NCBI RefSeq assembly: GCF_900240945.1
Contig: NZ_OESG01000013.1
Span: 1,526,887 to 1,590,886, forward strand
Direction: 5' to 3'
From: Mycobacterium sp. 3519A
GTDB lineage: Bacteria; Actinomycetota; Actinomycetes; Mycobacteriales; Mycobacteriaceae
Length of the DNA: 64,000 nucleotides
Made by a program: the position numbers and the translations under genes
The notes under the pieces: generated by a model
Databases searched by the model: none
What the model was told of the DNA's origin: nothing
Seen by the model: the letters and a program-made list of their open reading frames with translations, nothing else
In this document: positions 32,821 to 39,905 of the stretch, in pieces
Position numbering within the stretch: the first letter of the stretch is position 1
Layout of the letters: each line of letters starts with the position of its first letter

Positions 32821-33677
32821 CCGCCGCCACGACCGTCGCCGACGGCATCGTGACCCGCTACGAGGAGGCGGGATCAGGTCCGCCGCTGCTGATGTTCTCA
32901 CCCGGCGGATTCAACGCCAGCATGGACAGCTGGGAGACCCACGGACTGTACCGCCGCACGCGCATGCTGGCACAGCTGCGCGAGCGGTTCACCTGCATCA
33001 CCTTCGACAAGCGGGAGGCGGGCCGCTCCGGCGGCCGGGTGGAACGGGTGAGCTGGACCGACTACGTCAACCAGGGCGTCGGGTTGCTCGACCACCTCGG
33101 CTACGGCCGGGTCCACATCATGGGTGCGTGTGTGGGTTGTTCCATCGCAACGCTTTTCGCGACGACGCACCGCGATCGGGTGGCGGGCATGGTGTTGTAC
33201 TCGCCCGCGGGCGGCCCGCAGTACCGCCGCAAACAGCACGCCCGGTTCACGGCCCATCTTGCCTACGTCGCCGAGCACGGGCTTGCCGGCGTGGTCGCGT
33301 TGGCGGGTGCGACGGAGGCGGGGTTCTCCGACGACGGGCGGGTCGGGCCGTGGGTGTCGGTGCTGCGTAGCGACCCGGACTTCGCCGCCCGCTACGCGCA
33401 GTTCGACGCGGGCCGATACCAGACGATCGTCGCGGGCATGAGCAGGCTGCTGTTCGACCGCGACACCGTGCCGGGTGCTGAGCCGGAAGACCTTCTGGCG
33501 TCAGACGTTCCGGCGCTGATCGTGCCGGGGGAGGACACCTCGCACGCGCCGTCTGCGGCGCGTTACCTGCAGGAGTGCCTGCCCGCCGCGCAGTACTGGG
33601 ACGTGCCGGTAGCCGAGCAGACCGCCGACACCGCGCCTGCGCGCGTCATCGACTTCCTTTCCTCACTTGCTCTTTGA
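32817..33677 (+). CDS. Alpha/beta hydrolase with cysteine at the nucleophile elbow
   Basis: A 286-residue alpha/beta-fold hydrolase. The oxyanion region (MFSPGGFN) and the acid and His regions (PGEDTSHAPS) are recognisable. The nucleophile elbow, normally G-x-S-x-G, reads IMGACVGCS, placing a Cys where Ser is usual; DNA at 33121-33145 confirms the TGT codon. Such cysteine variants occur in dienelactone hydrolases and a few others. It ends the Rieske operon, overlapping the convergent regulator stop by 15 bp. Possible role: C-C or ester hydrolysis of a ring-fission product. Confidence 0.85.
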   Translation: MTAATTVADGIVTRYEEAGSGPPLLMFSPGGFNASMDSWETHGLYRRTRMLAQLRERFTCITFDKREAGRSGGRVERVSWTDYVNQGVGLLDHLGYGRVHIMGACVGCSIATLFATTHRDRVAGMVLYSPAGGPQYRRKQHARFTAHLAYVAEHGLAGVVALAGATEAGFSDDGRVGPWVSVLRSDPDFAARYAQFDAGRYQTIVAGMSRLLFDRDTVPGAEPEDLLASDVPALIVPGEDTSHAPSAARYLQECLPAAQYWDVPVAEQTADTAPARVIDFLSSLAL

Positions 33678-34403
33678 GACATGCCGCGCGGTGCGGCCGA
33701 TGTGGGTGCGCATCACGGCGGTGGCCTTCTCGACATCGCGTTTCTTGATCGCAGCGACGAACTGACGGTGTTCGCGGTTGCCGCGGATACCCATTTCGGG
33801 GTGGTCGTCCTTGACGTGCTGCAGCGACCGCAGTGTCGGGCCGTGGAACGATTCGGCCAGCATGACGATCGCCGCGTTGTGACTGGCGCGGGCGACGCGG
33901 GTGTGGAACTCCGCCGACAGCGACATCGGATAGGACCCCTTCGCCGCCGCTTCGTCGCCGCGGTCACAGATCTCGATCAGATCCGCGATGTCTTCCTCGG
34001 TGGCCCGCTCGCACACCAGCGGGATGATGCCGAGTTCGAGGATCTGCCGCGCCTCGGTGACTTCCTTGTCGGTCAGTTCGGAGAGCGCAAGCAGGTCGAT
34101 GATGCCCTCGCTGAGGCGGGCGCTGGTGGGGGCGGTGACGAATGCGCCGCCGCGGGCGCCGACCTTGATGGTGACCATGCCGTTGGCCTCGAGTCCGCGC
34201 AAGGCCTCGCGCACCGTCACCCGGCTGACGCCGAACTTCTCGCCGAGTTCACGCTCGGCGGGCAACCGGTCGCCGGGTTTGAGCGAACCGTCGCGAATCA
34301 ACAGACGGATCTGGTCGACGATCATCTCGGAGGCCCGCCCCGGGTTCACCCGGCTGAAGAGGCCATCTGTTGTCGCCCTGGCCGCGCTTCCCTCTGTCGT
34401 CAT
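33663..34403 (-). CDS. FadR-subfamily GntR transcriptional regulator
   Basis: A 246-residue regulator with an N-terminal winged helix (LKPGDRLPAERELGEKFGVSRVTVREALRGLEANGMV) and a C-terminal FCD ligand domain with the metal-site pattern around SAEFHTRVARASHN. It is the only regulator gene inside the 34-kb catabolic cluster. FadR-type proteins bind TGGT-N3-ACCA, which is the core of the palindrome repeated across the cluster, so it is the presumed repressor or activator of the whole regulon. A degenerate copy lies 6 bp before its own ATG, suggesting autoregulation. The effector is probably the substrate or an intermediate. Confidence 0.92.
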   Translation of the reverse strand: MTTEGSAARATTDGLFSRVNPGRASEMIVDQIRLLIRDGSLKPGDRLPAERELGEKFGVSRVTVREALRGLEANGMVTIKVGARGGAFVTAPTSARLSEGIIDLLALSELTDKEVTEARQILELGIIPLVCERATEEDIADLIEICDRGDEAAAKGSYPMSLSAEFHTRVARASHNAAIVMLAESFHGPTLRSLQHVKDDHPEMGIRGNREHRQFVAAIKKRDVEKATAVMRTHIGRTARHVSKSK

Positions 34404-34409
34404 GGACCA

Positions 34410-34422
34410 ATGATAAAGCCAT
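34410..34422. promoter_or_regulatory. Probable autoregulatory operator (ATGAT-AAA-GCCAT)
   Basis: An 8/10 match to the cluster operator, just upstream of the GntR regulator ATG on the minus strand (ATGGC-TTT-ATCAT). The symmetric changes at the inner position of each half keep the palindrome. Confidence 0.55.
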
Positions 34423-34515
34423 CAGAGCAAATAGTGGGGACCTCGTATCGCCCGGCAGACGCAAACTCGCACAAATTCGCGCCGTTTGGGCGATTATGTG
34501 TCTGCTCGCCATCTC

Positions 34516-35331
34516 ATGATTACCCGTGACGGACTGCCGACCCCGCTGCGGCACGCCATCGACCAGACGTTGGCCGCCGAACGCCTGGAAGGCTGGCGGC
34601 CGACCGACGCGCATATCGACGCGCTGACGCGGTTGGCATGCGACGAGGTGTCCTTCGACGACTACCTCGCGGCCTACCGGGACCGGCACCCGAAGGCGGC
34701 GCGGCCGGCGCGGGACTACCGGCAGATCTTCCGGCGCAACCGGAGGTACTTGATTCCGGGAACCACGGTGCTGCGCAACAATTTCGAAGTCGACTCGCAG
34801 ACCGCGCTGGCCGAACTCGAATTCGTCGCCACCGCGGGCCGGATGATCGCCTGGCATCGGATGCTCGCCGACGGCGGCATCGGCATCGACGGTGTGAATG
34901 TCCGGGTCATTCACCAACACCTGTTCTCCGACGTCTACCCGTGGGCAGGCAACTACCGGGTGACCGAATTGCGGCACGGCGATTCGCTTTTCGCGTGGCA
35001 GTCGCACCTCGCGCGGCTGATGGCACTACTGGACGAAACCACCCGCGCGCTGGCGGCCAACGGCGCCGGACTCGAACCCGCCGGGCTGGCGTACCGGCTG
35101 GCCCGGCTCTACGCCGACTACAACCACATCCACCCGTTCCGCGAGGGCAACGGCAGGGCGGGCACGCTGCTGCTGCACACCATCGCGGCGCTGTGTGGCC
35201 GCACGCTCGATCTGACCGCGATCACCCGCGACGCCTGGTACGCGGCGTCGCGGGACAGCATGCCGCTTCGTCGTGACGGCAGGGCCAACCACCGTCCGTT
35301 CCTGCCGTTGTGCACCGGGGCGGTGCGCTAG
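34516..35331 (+). CDS. Fic-domain protein with N-terminal antitoxin-like segment
   Basis: A 271-residue Fic protein. Fic enzymes transfer AMP or other groups to protein side chains. The core motif reads HPFREGNGRAGT (206-217): catalytic His206 and the acidic Glu210 are intact, but the last Arg of the canonical HxFx(D/E)GNGRxxR is Thr217. FSDVYPWAGNYR is the usual flap. The first 60 residues (AIDQTLAAERLEGWRP, then DEVSFDDYLAAYRDRHP) resemble the VbhA antitoxin domain, with E25-G26 at the inhibitory-motif position, although the Ser/Thr four residues before is Ala21. It therefore may be a self-inhibited fusion. An in-frame TTG at 34486 would add ten residues. Confidence 0.85.
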   Translation: MITRDGLPTPLRHAIDQTLAAERLEGWRPTDAHIDALTRLACDEVSFDDYLAAYRDRHPKAARPARDYRQIFRRNRRYLIPGTTVLRNNFEVDSQTALAELEFVATAGRMIAWHRMLADGGIGIDGVNVRVIHQHLFSDVYPWAGNYRVTELRHGDSLFAWQSHLARLMALLDETTRALAANGAGLEPAGLAYRLARLYADYNHIHPFREGNGRAGTLLLHTIAALCGRTLDLTAITRDAWYAASRDSMPLRRDGRANHRPFLPLCTGAVR

Positions 35332-36041
35332 CAGGCGTCGCTGCGCGATCCACGCCGTGACAGCGGTGGCCGCACCCGCTTGTGCGCGGTCAGCAGCAGG
35401 TGATCTGCCCGCTCGCGGATGCCTGCAGGTACCTGCAATTCGGAGGTCAGATCGTGAAGGAGTTGGGTCGCCAGCGTGCGGAGTCTGGTGTTGGTCTCCT
35501 GTGAGCGCCACACCAGAATGTCGAACGCACGGTCCGCCGAGATGCCGTACGTCAGCATCAACGCGCCCTTGGCCTGTTCGATGATCGCCCGGTGCTCGGT
35601 GAAATCCGCTATCGCGTCCTCGACCATGCCGGCATCGTCGACATCGCTGAGATCCACATACAGGCCCTGGCTGCCGATCACGTTGCCCATGTCGTCGATC
35701 AGCCGTTCGCCGATCACCGCCACCGGATGGATGCGGCCGCGCGTGTCGACGATCCGGTGCCGACTGGAGAACGGCCGGCCCTCGCGCGTCATCGCCTCGA
35801 TGAGCCGCCGCACATGTTCGGCATCCTCCGGATGCTTGTGCGACATCACCAACGGGGTAGACGGTTGCACCTGTCCGGCCCGGTACCCGTGGATCTGCGC
35901 GACGGCGTCCGACCACTCCCAGCGATCCCCGGCGCGCAGATACCGAAACGAACCGACTCGTTCTCCCATCGGGATCATGTCGTCACGGTGACGAGGATTC
36001 TGACTGTTCAATAGTGGTCCCCCACCGTTTACGCAGGACAT
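35328..36041 (-). CDS. PAS-ANTAR regulator (RNA-binding antiterminator type)
   Basis: A 237-residue protein with a PAS fold in the first 130 residues (WEWSDAVAQIHGY, then HPEDAEHVRRLIEAM and GLYVDLSD) and an ANTAR domain (HRAIIEQAKGALMLTYGISADRAFDIL), the RNA-binding helix bundle that relieves transcription termination. Such proteins are frequent in mycobacteria and react to small-molecule or stress signals. The start is uncertain: an ATG at 35978 (MIPMGERV) would remove 21 residues of low-complexity sequence. Its stop overlaps the Fic stop by 3 bp. Targets are not visible. Confidence 0.85.
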   Translation of the reverse strand: MSCVNGGGPLLNSQNPRHRDDMIPMGERVGSFRYLRAGDRWEWSDAVAQIHGYRAGQVQPSTPLVMSHKHPEDAEHVRRLIEAMTREGRPFSSRHRIVDTRGRIHPVAVIGERLIDDMGNVIGSQGLYVDLSDVDDAGMVEDAIADFTEHRAIIEQAKGALMLTYGISADRAFDILVWRSQETNTRLRTLATQLLHDLTSELQVPAGIRERADHLLLTAHKRVRPPLSRRGSRSDAC

Positions 36042-36198
36042 CGCCCACCCTCCAGGGTCCTATGAGAATCCCACCGGTGATCACCCGGAGACAGCCGATA
36101 GGCGAACAATTGCTCAGGGTTTCGTCCCGAACGCGAAGGAAAAGCCGTTGCACAGGGTCGGCTCGACCGCCTAACATCGCGGACGTGCCAAGGCGACT

Positions 36199-36263
36199 CG
36201 TAGTAGCAACCCGCAGCGGGGTCTGATCCTGACCGACCCCTCGCTGTGGGTCGAGCTACTACG
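36199..36263. other. Long imperfect hairpin in divergent intergenic region
   Basis: Outer arms CGTAGTAGC (36199-36207) and GCTACTACG (36255-36263) pair perfectly, and the inner segments CCCGCAGCGGGGTC and GACCCCTCGCTGTGGG pair with few mismatches. The 65-nt element lies 36 bp before the gene at 36299 and 158 bp from the ANTAR gene start. It could be a structured 5' leader or a small RNA. An ANTAR target would have two adjacent small hairpins, which is not what is seen. Confidence 0.45.
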
Positions 36264-36298
36264 TCGGTCACTCAATTCGATCGAGAAGACCGGCACAC

Positions 36299-36790
36299 AT
36301 GACAATCTCTTCCTCAATCTCTTCGGCAACCAACTCGTTCGCGGCCCGGGTGACCGGCCTGCTGCCACGCGGCCTGCGCCAGGAGGCCGACACGATGACT
36401 TTCGAGGCGTTCCACAACGAGTACGCGTCCAGCCAGGGACCGCTGCGGCTCGGCAATTGGCACTGCACCGATGCCGAGCGGCCGTCGTCCCGGCTGGGCC
36501 CGCACCCCCGCCACTACCAAGCCACGCTGGCGGTCGGTGACCGCATCAGCACGTCGTCGGCCGCGGCCTACGGCCCGGTCGCGGCGCTGACCGAGATGCT
36601 CTACGAACGAGGCATCGCGGTGGAAATGACGGCGTTCCACCAAGTTCCGGCCGACGGGCACACCGCGACGTTCGTGCAGGGTTCCGACGGCGCCCGGTCC
36701 GAGTGGGCGATGGGTTGGTCCGACGATCCGACGCAGTCGGCGCTGCGCGCGGTCATCGCCTGCGCGAACCGCCTTCTGACGGACGCCTAG
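36299..36790 (+). CDS. Free-standing LeuA regulatory-domain-like protein
   Basis: A 163-residue protein resembling the C-terminal allosteric (leucine-binding, dimerising) domain of 2-isopropylmalate synthase. The block YQATLAVGDRIST followed by YGPVAALTEMLYERGI and the ending SALRAVIACANRLL match the order of that domain, while the catalytic TIM barrel is missing. The N-terminal 35 residues are Ser/Thr-rich. Small proteins of this kind occur in several mycobacteria; role unknown, perhaps binding an amino acid or related acid. The next gene is the convergent cyp136. Confidence 0.75.
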   Translation: MTISSSISSATNSFAARVTGLLPRGLRQEADTMTFEAFHNEYASSQGPLRLGNWHCTDAERPSSRLGPHPRHYQATLAVGDRISTSSAAAYGPVAALTEMLYERGIAVEMTAFHQVPADGHTATFVQGSDGARSEWAMGWSDDPTQSALRAVIACANRLLTDA

Positions 36791-36807
36791 TTTTTCCGCG
36801 CAGCCCG

Positions 36808-38289
36808 TCAGCGGATTGGGCGCAGCACGATCGGCATGCCGTCCAGCGGTACCGGCATCCCGCCGTAGTCGTAGCGCGGCTTGTAGCCCGGGTGCGGAAG
36901 CTCCAACCGGTACTGGCGCAAGAGGCGGTGCATGACGGTCTTGATCTCCAACTGACCGAAGACCATGCCGATGCATTTGTGCGCACCGCCGCCGAACGGC
37001 GCGAACGCGTACCGATGCTTCTTGTGCTCGGAGCGGGGTTCGGCGAAGCGCTCGGGATCGAACTTGTCCGGATTGGTCCACAGTTCGGGCAGGCGGTGGT
37101 TGAGCGACGGCCACGTCACCACATCGGTGCCTGCCGGGATGAAGTAGCCGAGCAGGTCGATGTCGCGCACCGCCCGCCGGAAGTTCATCGGCAGCGGCGT
37201 GACCATCCGCAACGCCTCGTTGATCACCAGGTCGTAGGTTTCCAGCTTCTCCAGCGCCTCGATGTCCAGCGGGCCGTCGCCGATCCGGGCCGACTCGTCG
37301 CGGCAGCGGTCCTGCCACTCCGGGTTGGCGGCCAGGTGGTAGGCCATGGTCGTCATCGTCGACGTCGACGTGTCGTGGGCCGCCATCATCAAGAAGATCA
37401 TGTGCGCGACGATGGCGTCGTCGCTGAACCGCTGGCCGTCCTCGTCTTCGGCCTGGCACAGCACGCTGAGCATGTCCGTGCGCTCGTGGCCGCGCGTCTC
37501 GGCGAGGCGGGCGGAGAAGTAATTCTCCAGCGTCTTACGGGCCTCGATGCCGCGCCACCAGGTCAGCGGCTTCACCGGCTTGCGGATGATCGCGTTGCCT
37601 GCCCGCGTGGTGGTGGTGAAGGCCTGGTTGATGGTGGTGACCAGTTCCTTGTCGGTGCCTGGCTCGTGGCCCATGAACACCACGGACGCGATGTCGAGGG
37701 TGAGTTCCTTGGCGGCCGGATGGAAGAGGAATCGCGAGTCGTTGGCAACCCAGTCGTTGCCCACCACATGGCTGGCCACCGAGTCGATGTGCTCGACATA
37801 GCCGGACAGCCGTGTGCGGGTGAACGCCTCCTGCATGATCCGGCGGTGGAACATGTGCTCGTCGAAGTCGAGCAGCATCAGGCCGCGGTCGAAGAATGGT
37901 CCGATGACGGGATCCCAGGCGCGCTGAGAGAACTCTTTGTTGCGGTTGGAGAAGACGGCCTGCGTGGCGTCGGGGCCAAGCGCGGCCACCGCGGAGAGCG
38001 CCGGCGAATGGTTGTAGTGGATCGGACCGTACTTGCGGTAGATCTCCAGTGCGTAGTCGGGTCCAAGGCGGAAGAACTCGATCAGGTGGCCGATGATCGG
38101 CAAACCCGAATCGCCGGTGACCGCCTTGAGGCCGCTGCCCGCGGGTGGCTGTGCCAGCGCGAACTGTTTGAATTCGTGCTTGCGGAGCCGCTTCTCGGCC
38201 AGACCCATGCCCGGGATCGTGACGGGCGTCGGCTTCAATCGGCGCTTGGCCTGGTCAAGCAGGTAATCCTTGGTGCTGATCGTCGCCAT
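36808..38289 (-). CDS. cyp136: Cytochrome P450, CYP136 type
   Basis: A 493-residue P450, the same length class as CYP136 of M. tuberculosis (Rv3059). The heme-binding loop FAPFGGGAHKCIGM with its Cys ligand, the I-helix AAHDTS, and ExxR in NEALRMVT are present. ATG at 38289 with CAGGAGAATC before it; the longer open frame upstream covers the tetR promoter. It diverges from a TetR gene across a perfect palindrome, and the same P450-TetR-SDR order occurs in M. tuberculosis, so this is core genome. Substrate unknown; the CYP136/CYP51-like branch suggests a sterol or terpenoid-like compound. Confidence 0.9.
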   Translation of the reverse strand: MATISTKDYLLDQAKRRLKPTPVTIPGMGLAEKRLRKHEFKQFALAQPPAGSGLKAVTGDSGLPIIGHLIEFFRLGPDYALEIYRKYGPIHYNHSPALSAVAALGPDATQAVFSNRNKEFSQRAWDPVIGPFFDRGLMLLDFDEHMFHRRIMQEAFTRTRLSGYVEHIDSVASHVVGNDWVANDSRFLFHPAAKELTLDIASVVFMGHEPGTDKELVTTINQAFTTTTRAGNAIIRKPVKPLTWWRGIEARKTLENYFSARLAETRGHERTDMLSVLCQAEDEDGQRFSDDAIVAHMIFLMMAAHDTSTSTMTTMAYHLAANPEWQDRCRDESARIGDGPLDIEALEKLETYDLVINEALRMVTPLPMNFRRAVRDIDLLGYFIPAGTDVVTWPSLNHRLPELWTNPDKFDPERFAEPRSEHKKHRYAFAPFGGGAHKCIGMVFGQLEIKTVMHRLLRQYRLELPHPGYKPRYDYGGMPVPLDGMPIVLRPIR

Positions 38290-38351
38290 GATTCTCCTGT
38301 CGGCAAAAAGACTGTGGCCGTTGTCACTCCGATCTTCATCCTGAATGGCAG

Positions 38352-38369
38352 ACTTGACGCATGTCAAGT
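38352..38369. promoter_or_regulatory. Probable TetR operator (ACTTGAC-N4-GTCAAGT)
   Basis: Perfect 7-4-7 palindrome centred between the divergent cyp136 (start 38289) and tetR (start 38408) genes. Its size and position fit a TetR dimer site controlling both genes. Confidence 0.7.
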
Positions 38370-38407
38370 TTGAATCCGGCGCGCCGCGGATGCGAAGGTC
38401 TAGGGCG

Positions 38408-39028
38408 ATGAGCGCCCAACCCGCCCCGCAGCAGGTCCGCCGCACCCGCGGCGACCGGCAACGTGAGGCGATCGTGACAGCCGTTCGCGAGCTACTGCAG
38501 GAGCGCTCGTTCGCCGATCTGTCGGTCAGCACGATCAGCGAACGGGCCGGTGTCGCCCGATCCGGCTTCTACTTCTACTTCGACTCCAAGTACGCGGTGC
38601 TCGCGGCGATCCTCGCCGACGCCGGCGAACTGCTCGACGAACTGACGCACCACTTCGCGCCGCGCGAGCCGGGGGAGACGCCCGCCGCGTTCGCAAAGCG
38701 CATGGTCGGGAGCGCGGCGGCGGTGTACGCCAACGACGATCCGGTGTTGTCGGCCTGCGAGGTCGCCCGCTATACCGACGCGCAGATCCGCGAGATGATG
38801 GACGACTTCTACGACAGCGTGATCGAGAAGCTCATCACCCTGCTCGAACAGGATCCCGACGCCCGCCCGATCTCCGACGACGTGCCCGCGCTGGTGCGCA
38901 CGATGGCCGCGGTGACGACGATGACGCTGACGCACGACAGCACCTTCATCGGCCGCGGTCAGGATCCGGCGCGCGCCATCGACATCGTGGAGCGACTGTG
39001 GCTCAGTGCGTTCTGGCCTGACCGGTAG
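38408..39028 (+). CDS. TetR-family regulator (divergent from cyp136)
   Basis: A 206-residue TetR protein. The N-terminal helix-turn-helix is clear (FADLSVSTISERAGVARSGFYFYFDSK); the C-terminal ligand domain is typical length. ATG at 38408 follows TCTAGGGCG; an in-frame upstream ATG would place the operator palindrome inside the gene. Matches the position of Rv3058c next to cyp136 (Rv3059). Likely represses cyp136 and itself through the palindrome at 38352-38369, and may also control the SDR gene starting 10 bp after its stop. Confidence 0.88.
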   Translation: MSAQPAPQQVRRTRGDRQREAIVTAVRELLQERSFADLSVSTISERAGVARSGFYFYFDSKYAVLAAILADAGELLDELTHHFAPREPGETPAAFAKRMVGSAAAVYANDDPVLSACEVARYTDAQIREMMDDFYDSVIEKLITLLEQDPDARPISDDVPALVRTMAAVTTMTLTHDSTFIGRGQDPARAIDIVERLWLSAFWPDR

Positions 39029-39038
39029 TCTCAGCGCC

Positions 39039-39905
39039 ATGGCTGGCGTCTTCCGGGAAAGCGGCTTTGCGGGTAAGCGTTGTTTCATCACCGGAGCCGC
39101 CAGCGGCATCGGCCGGGCGACTGCGCTGAAGCTGGCCGCCGAGGGTGCCGAGTTGTACCTCACCGACCGTGACGCCGAGGGCTTGGAGAAGACGGTCGCC
39201 GACGCACGGGCGCTTGGCGCCGAGGTGCCCGAGTACCGGGTCCTCGACATCGCAAGCTATGACGACGTAGCCGCCTTCGCTGACCACATTCACGCAAACC
39301 ACGCGCCGATGGACGTGGTGATGAACATCGCGGGCGTATCCGCTTGGGGCACAGTCGACAAGCTCACCCATCAGCACTGGAAGTCGATGATCGACATCAA
39401 CCTGATGGGGCCGATTCACGTCATCGAGGCGTTCATTCCGCCGATGCTGGCCGCGCGCACCGGCGGGCACCTGGTCAACGTGTCGTCGGCGGCCGGCCTG
39501 GTCGCATTGCCGTGGCATGCGGCCTACAGCGCGAGCAAGTACGGCCTGCGCGGGTTGTCCGAAGTGCTCCGCTTCGACCTGGCCCGATACGGCATCGGGG
39601 TGTCGGTGGTGGTGCCCGGCGCGGTGAAAACGCCTCTGGTGCAGACGGTTCAGATCGCAGGGGTGGATCGCGAAGACCCGAACGTCAAGCGGTGGACCGA
39701 CCGGTTCAGCGGGCACGCGGTGTCACCCGAACGCGCCGCCGACAAGATCCTCGCCGGCGTGCGTCGCAACCGCTTCCTGATCTACACCTCGGCGGACATC
39801 CGTGCGCTGTATCTGTTCAAGCGAACGGCGTGGTGGCCCTACAGCGTTGCGATGCGGCAGGCCAACGTGCTGTTCAGTCGTGCGCTGCGGCCATCCCGCG
39901 TCTAG
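39039..39905 (+). CDS. SDR-family dehydrogenase (Rv3057c-like)
   Basis: A 288-residue short-chain dehydrogenase. Cofactor motif TGAASGIG (18-25), NIAG (97-100) and the active-site YSASK with Y163 and K167 are present. The C-terminal extension (RNRFLIYTSADIRALYLF) is that of the longer SDRs that use lipid or hydrophobic substrates. ATG at 39039, 10 bp after tetR. The gene order with cyp136 and tetR is conserved, which suggests that it works with the P450 on the same substrate. Its stop overlaps the convergent ATPase gene. Confidence 0.88.
   Translation: MAGVFRESGFAGKRCFITGAASGIGRATALKLAAEGAELYLTDRDAEGLEKTVADARALGAEVPEYRVLDIASYDDVAAFADHIHANHAPMDVVMNIAGVSAWGTVDKLTHQHWKSMIDINLMGPIHVIEAFIPPMLAARTGGHLVNVSSAAGLVALPWHAAYSASKYGLRGLSEVLRFDLARYGIGVSVVVPGAVKTPLVQTVQIAGVDREDPNVKRWTDRFSGHAVSPERAADKILAGVRRNRFLIYTSADIRALYLFKRTAWWPYSVAMRQANVLFSRALRPSRV

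Noticed and set aside
36703..38373. 556-codon plus-strand frame opposite cyp136
   Set aside because: Shadow of the P450 gene, whose heme loop and length are unmistakable.
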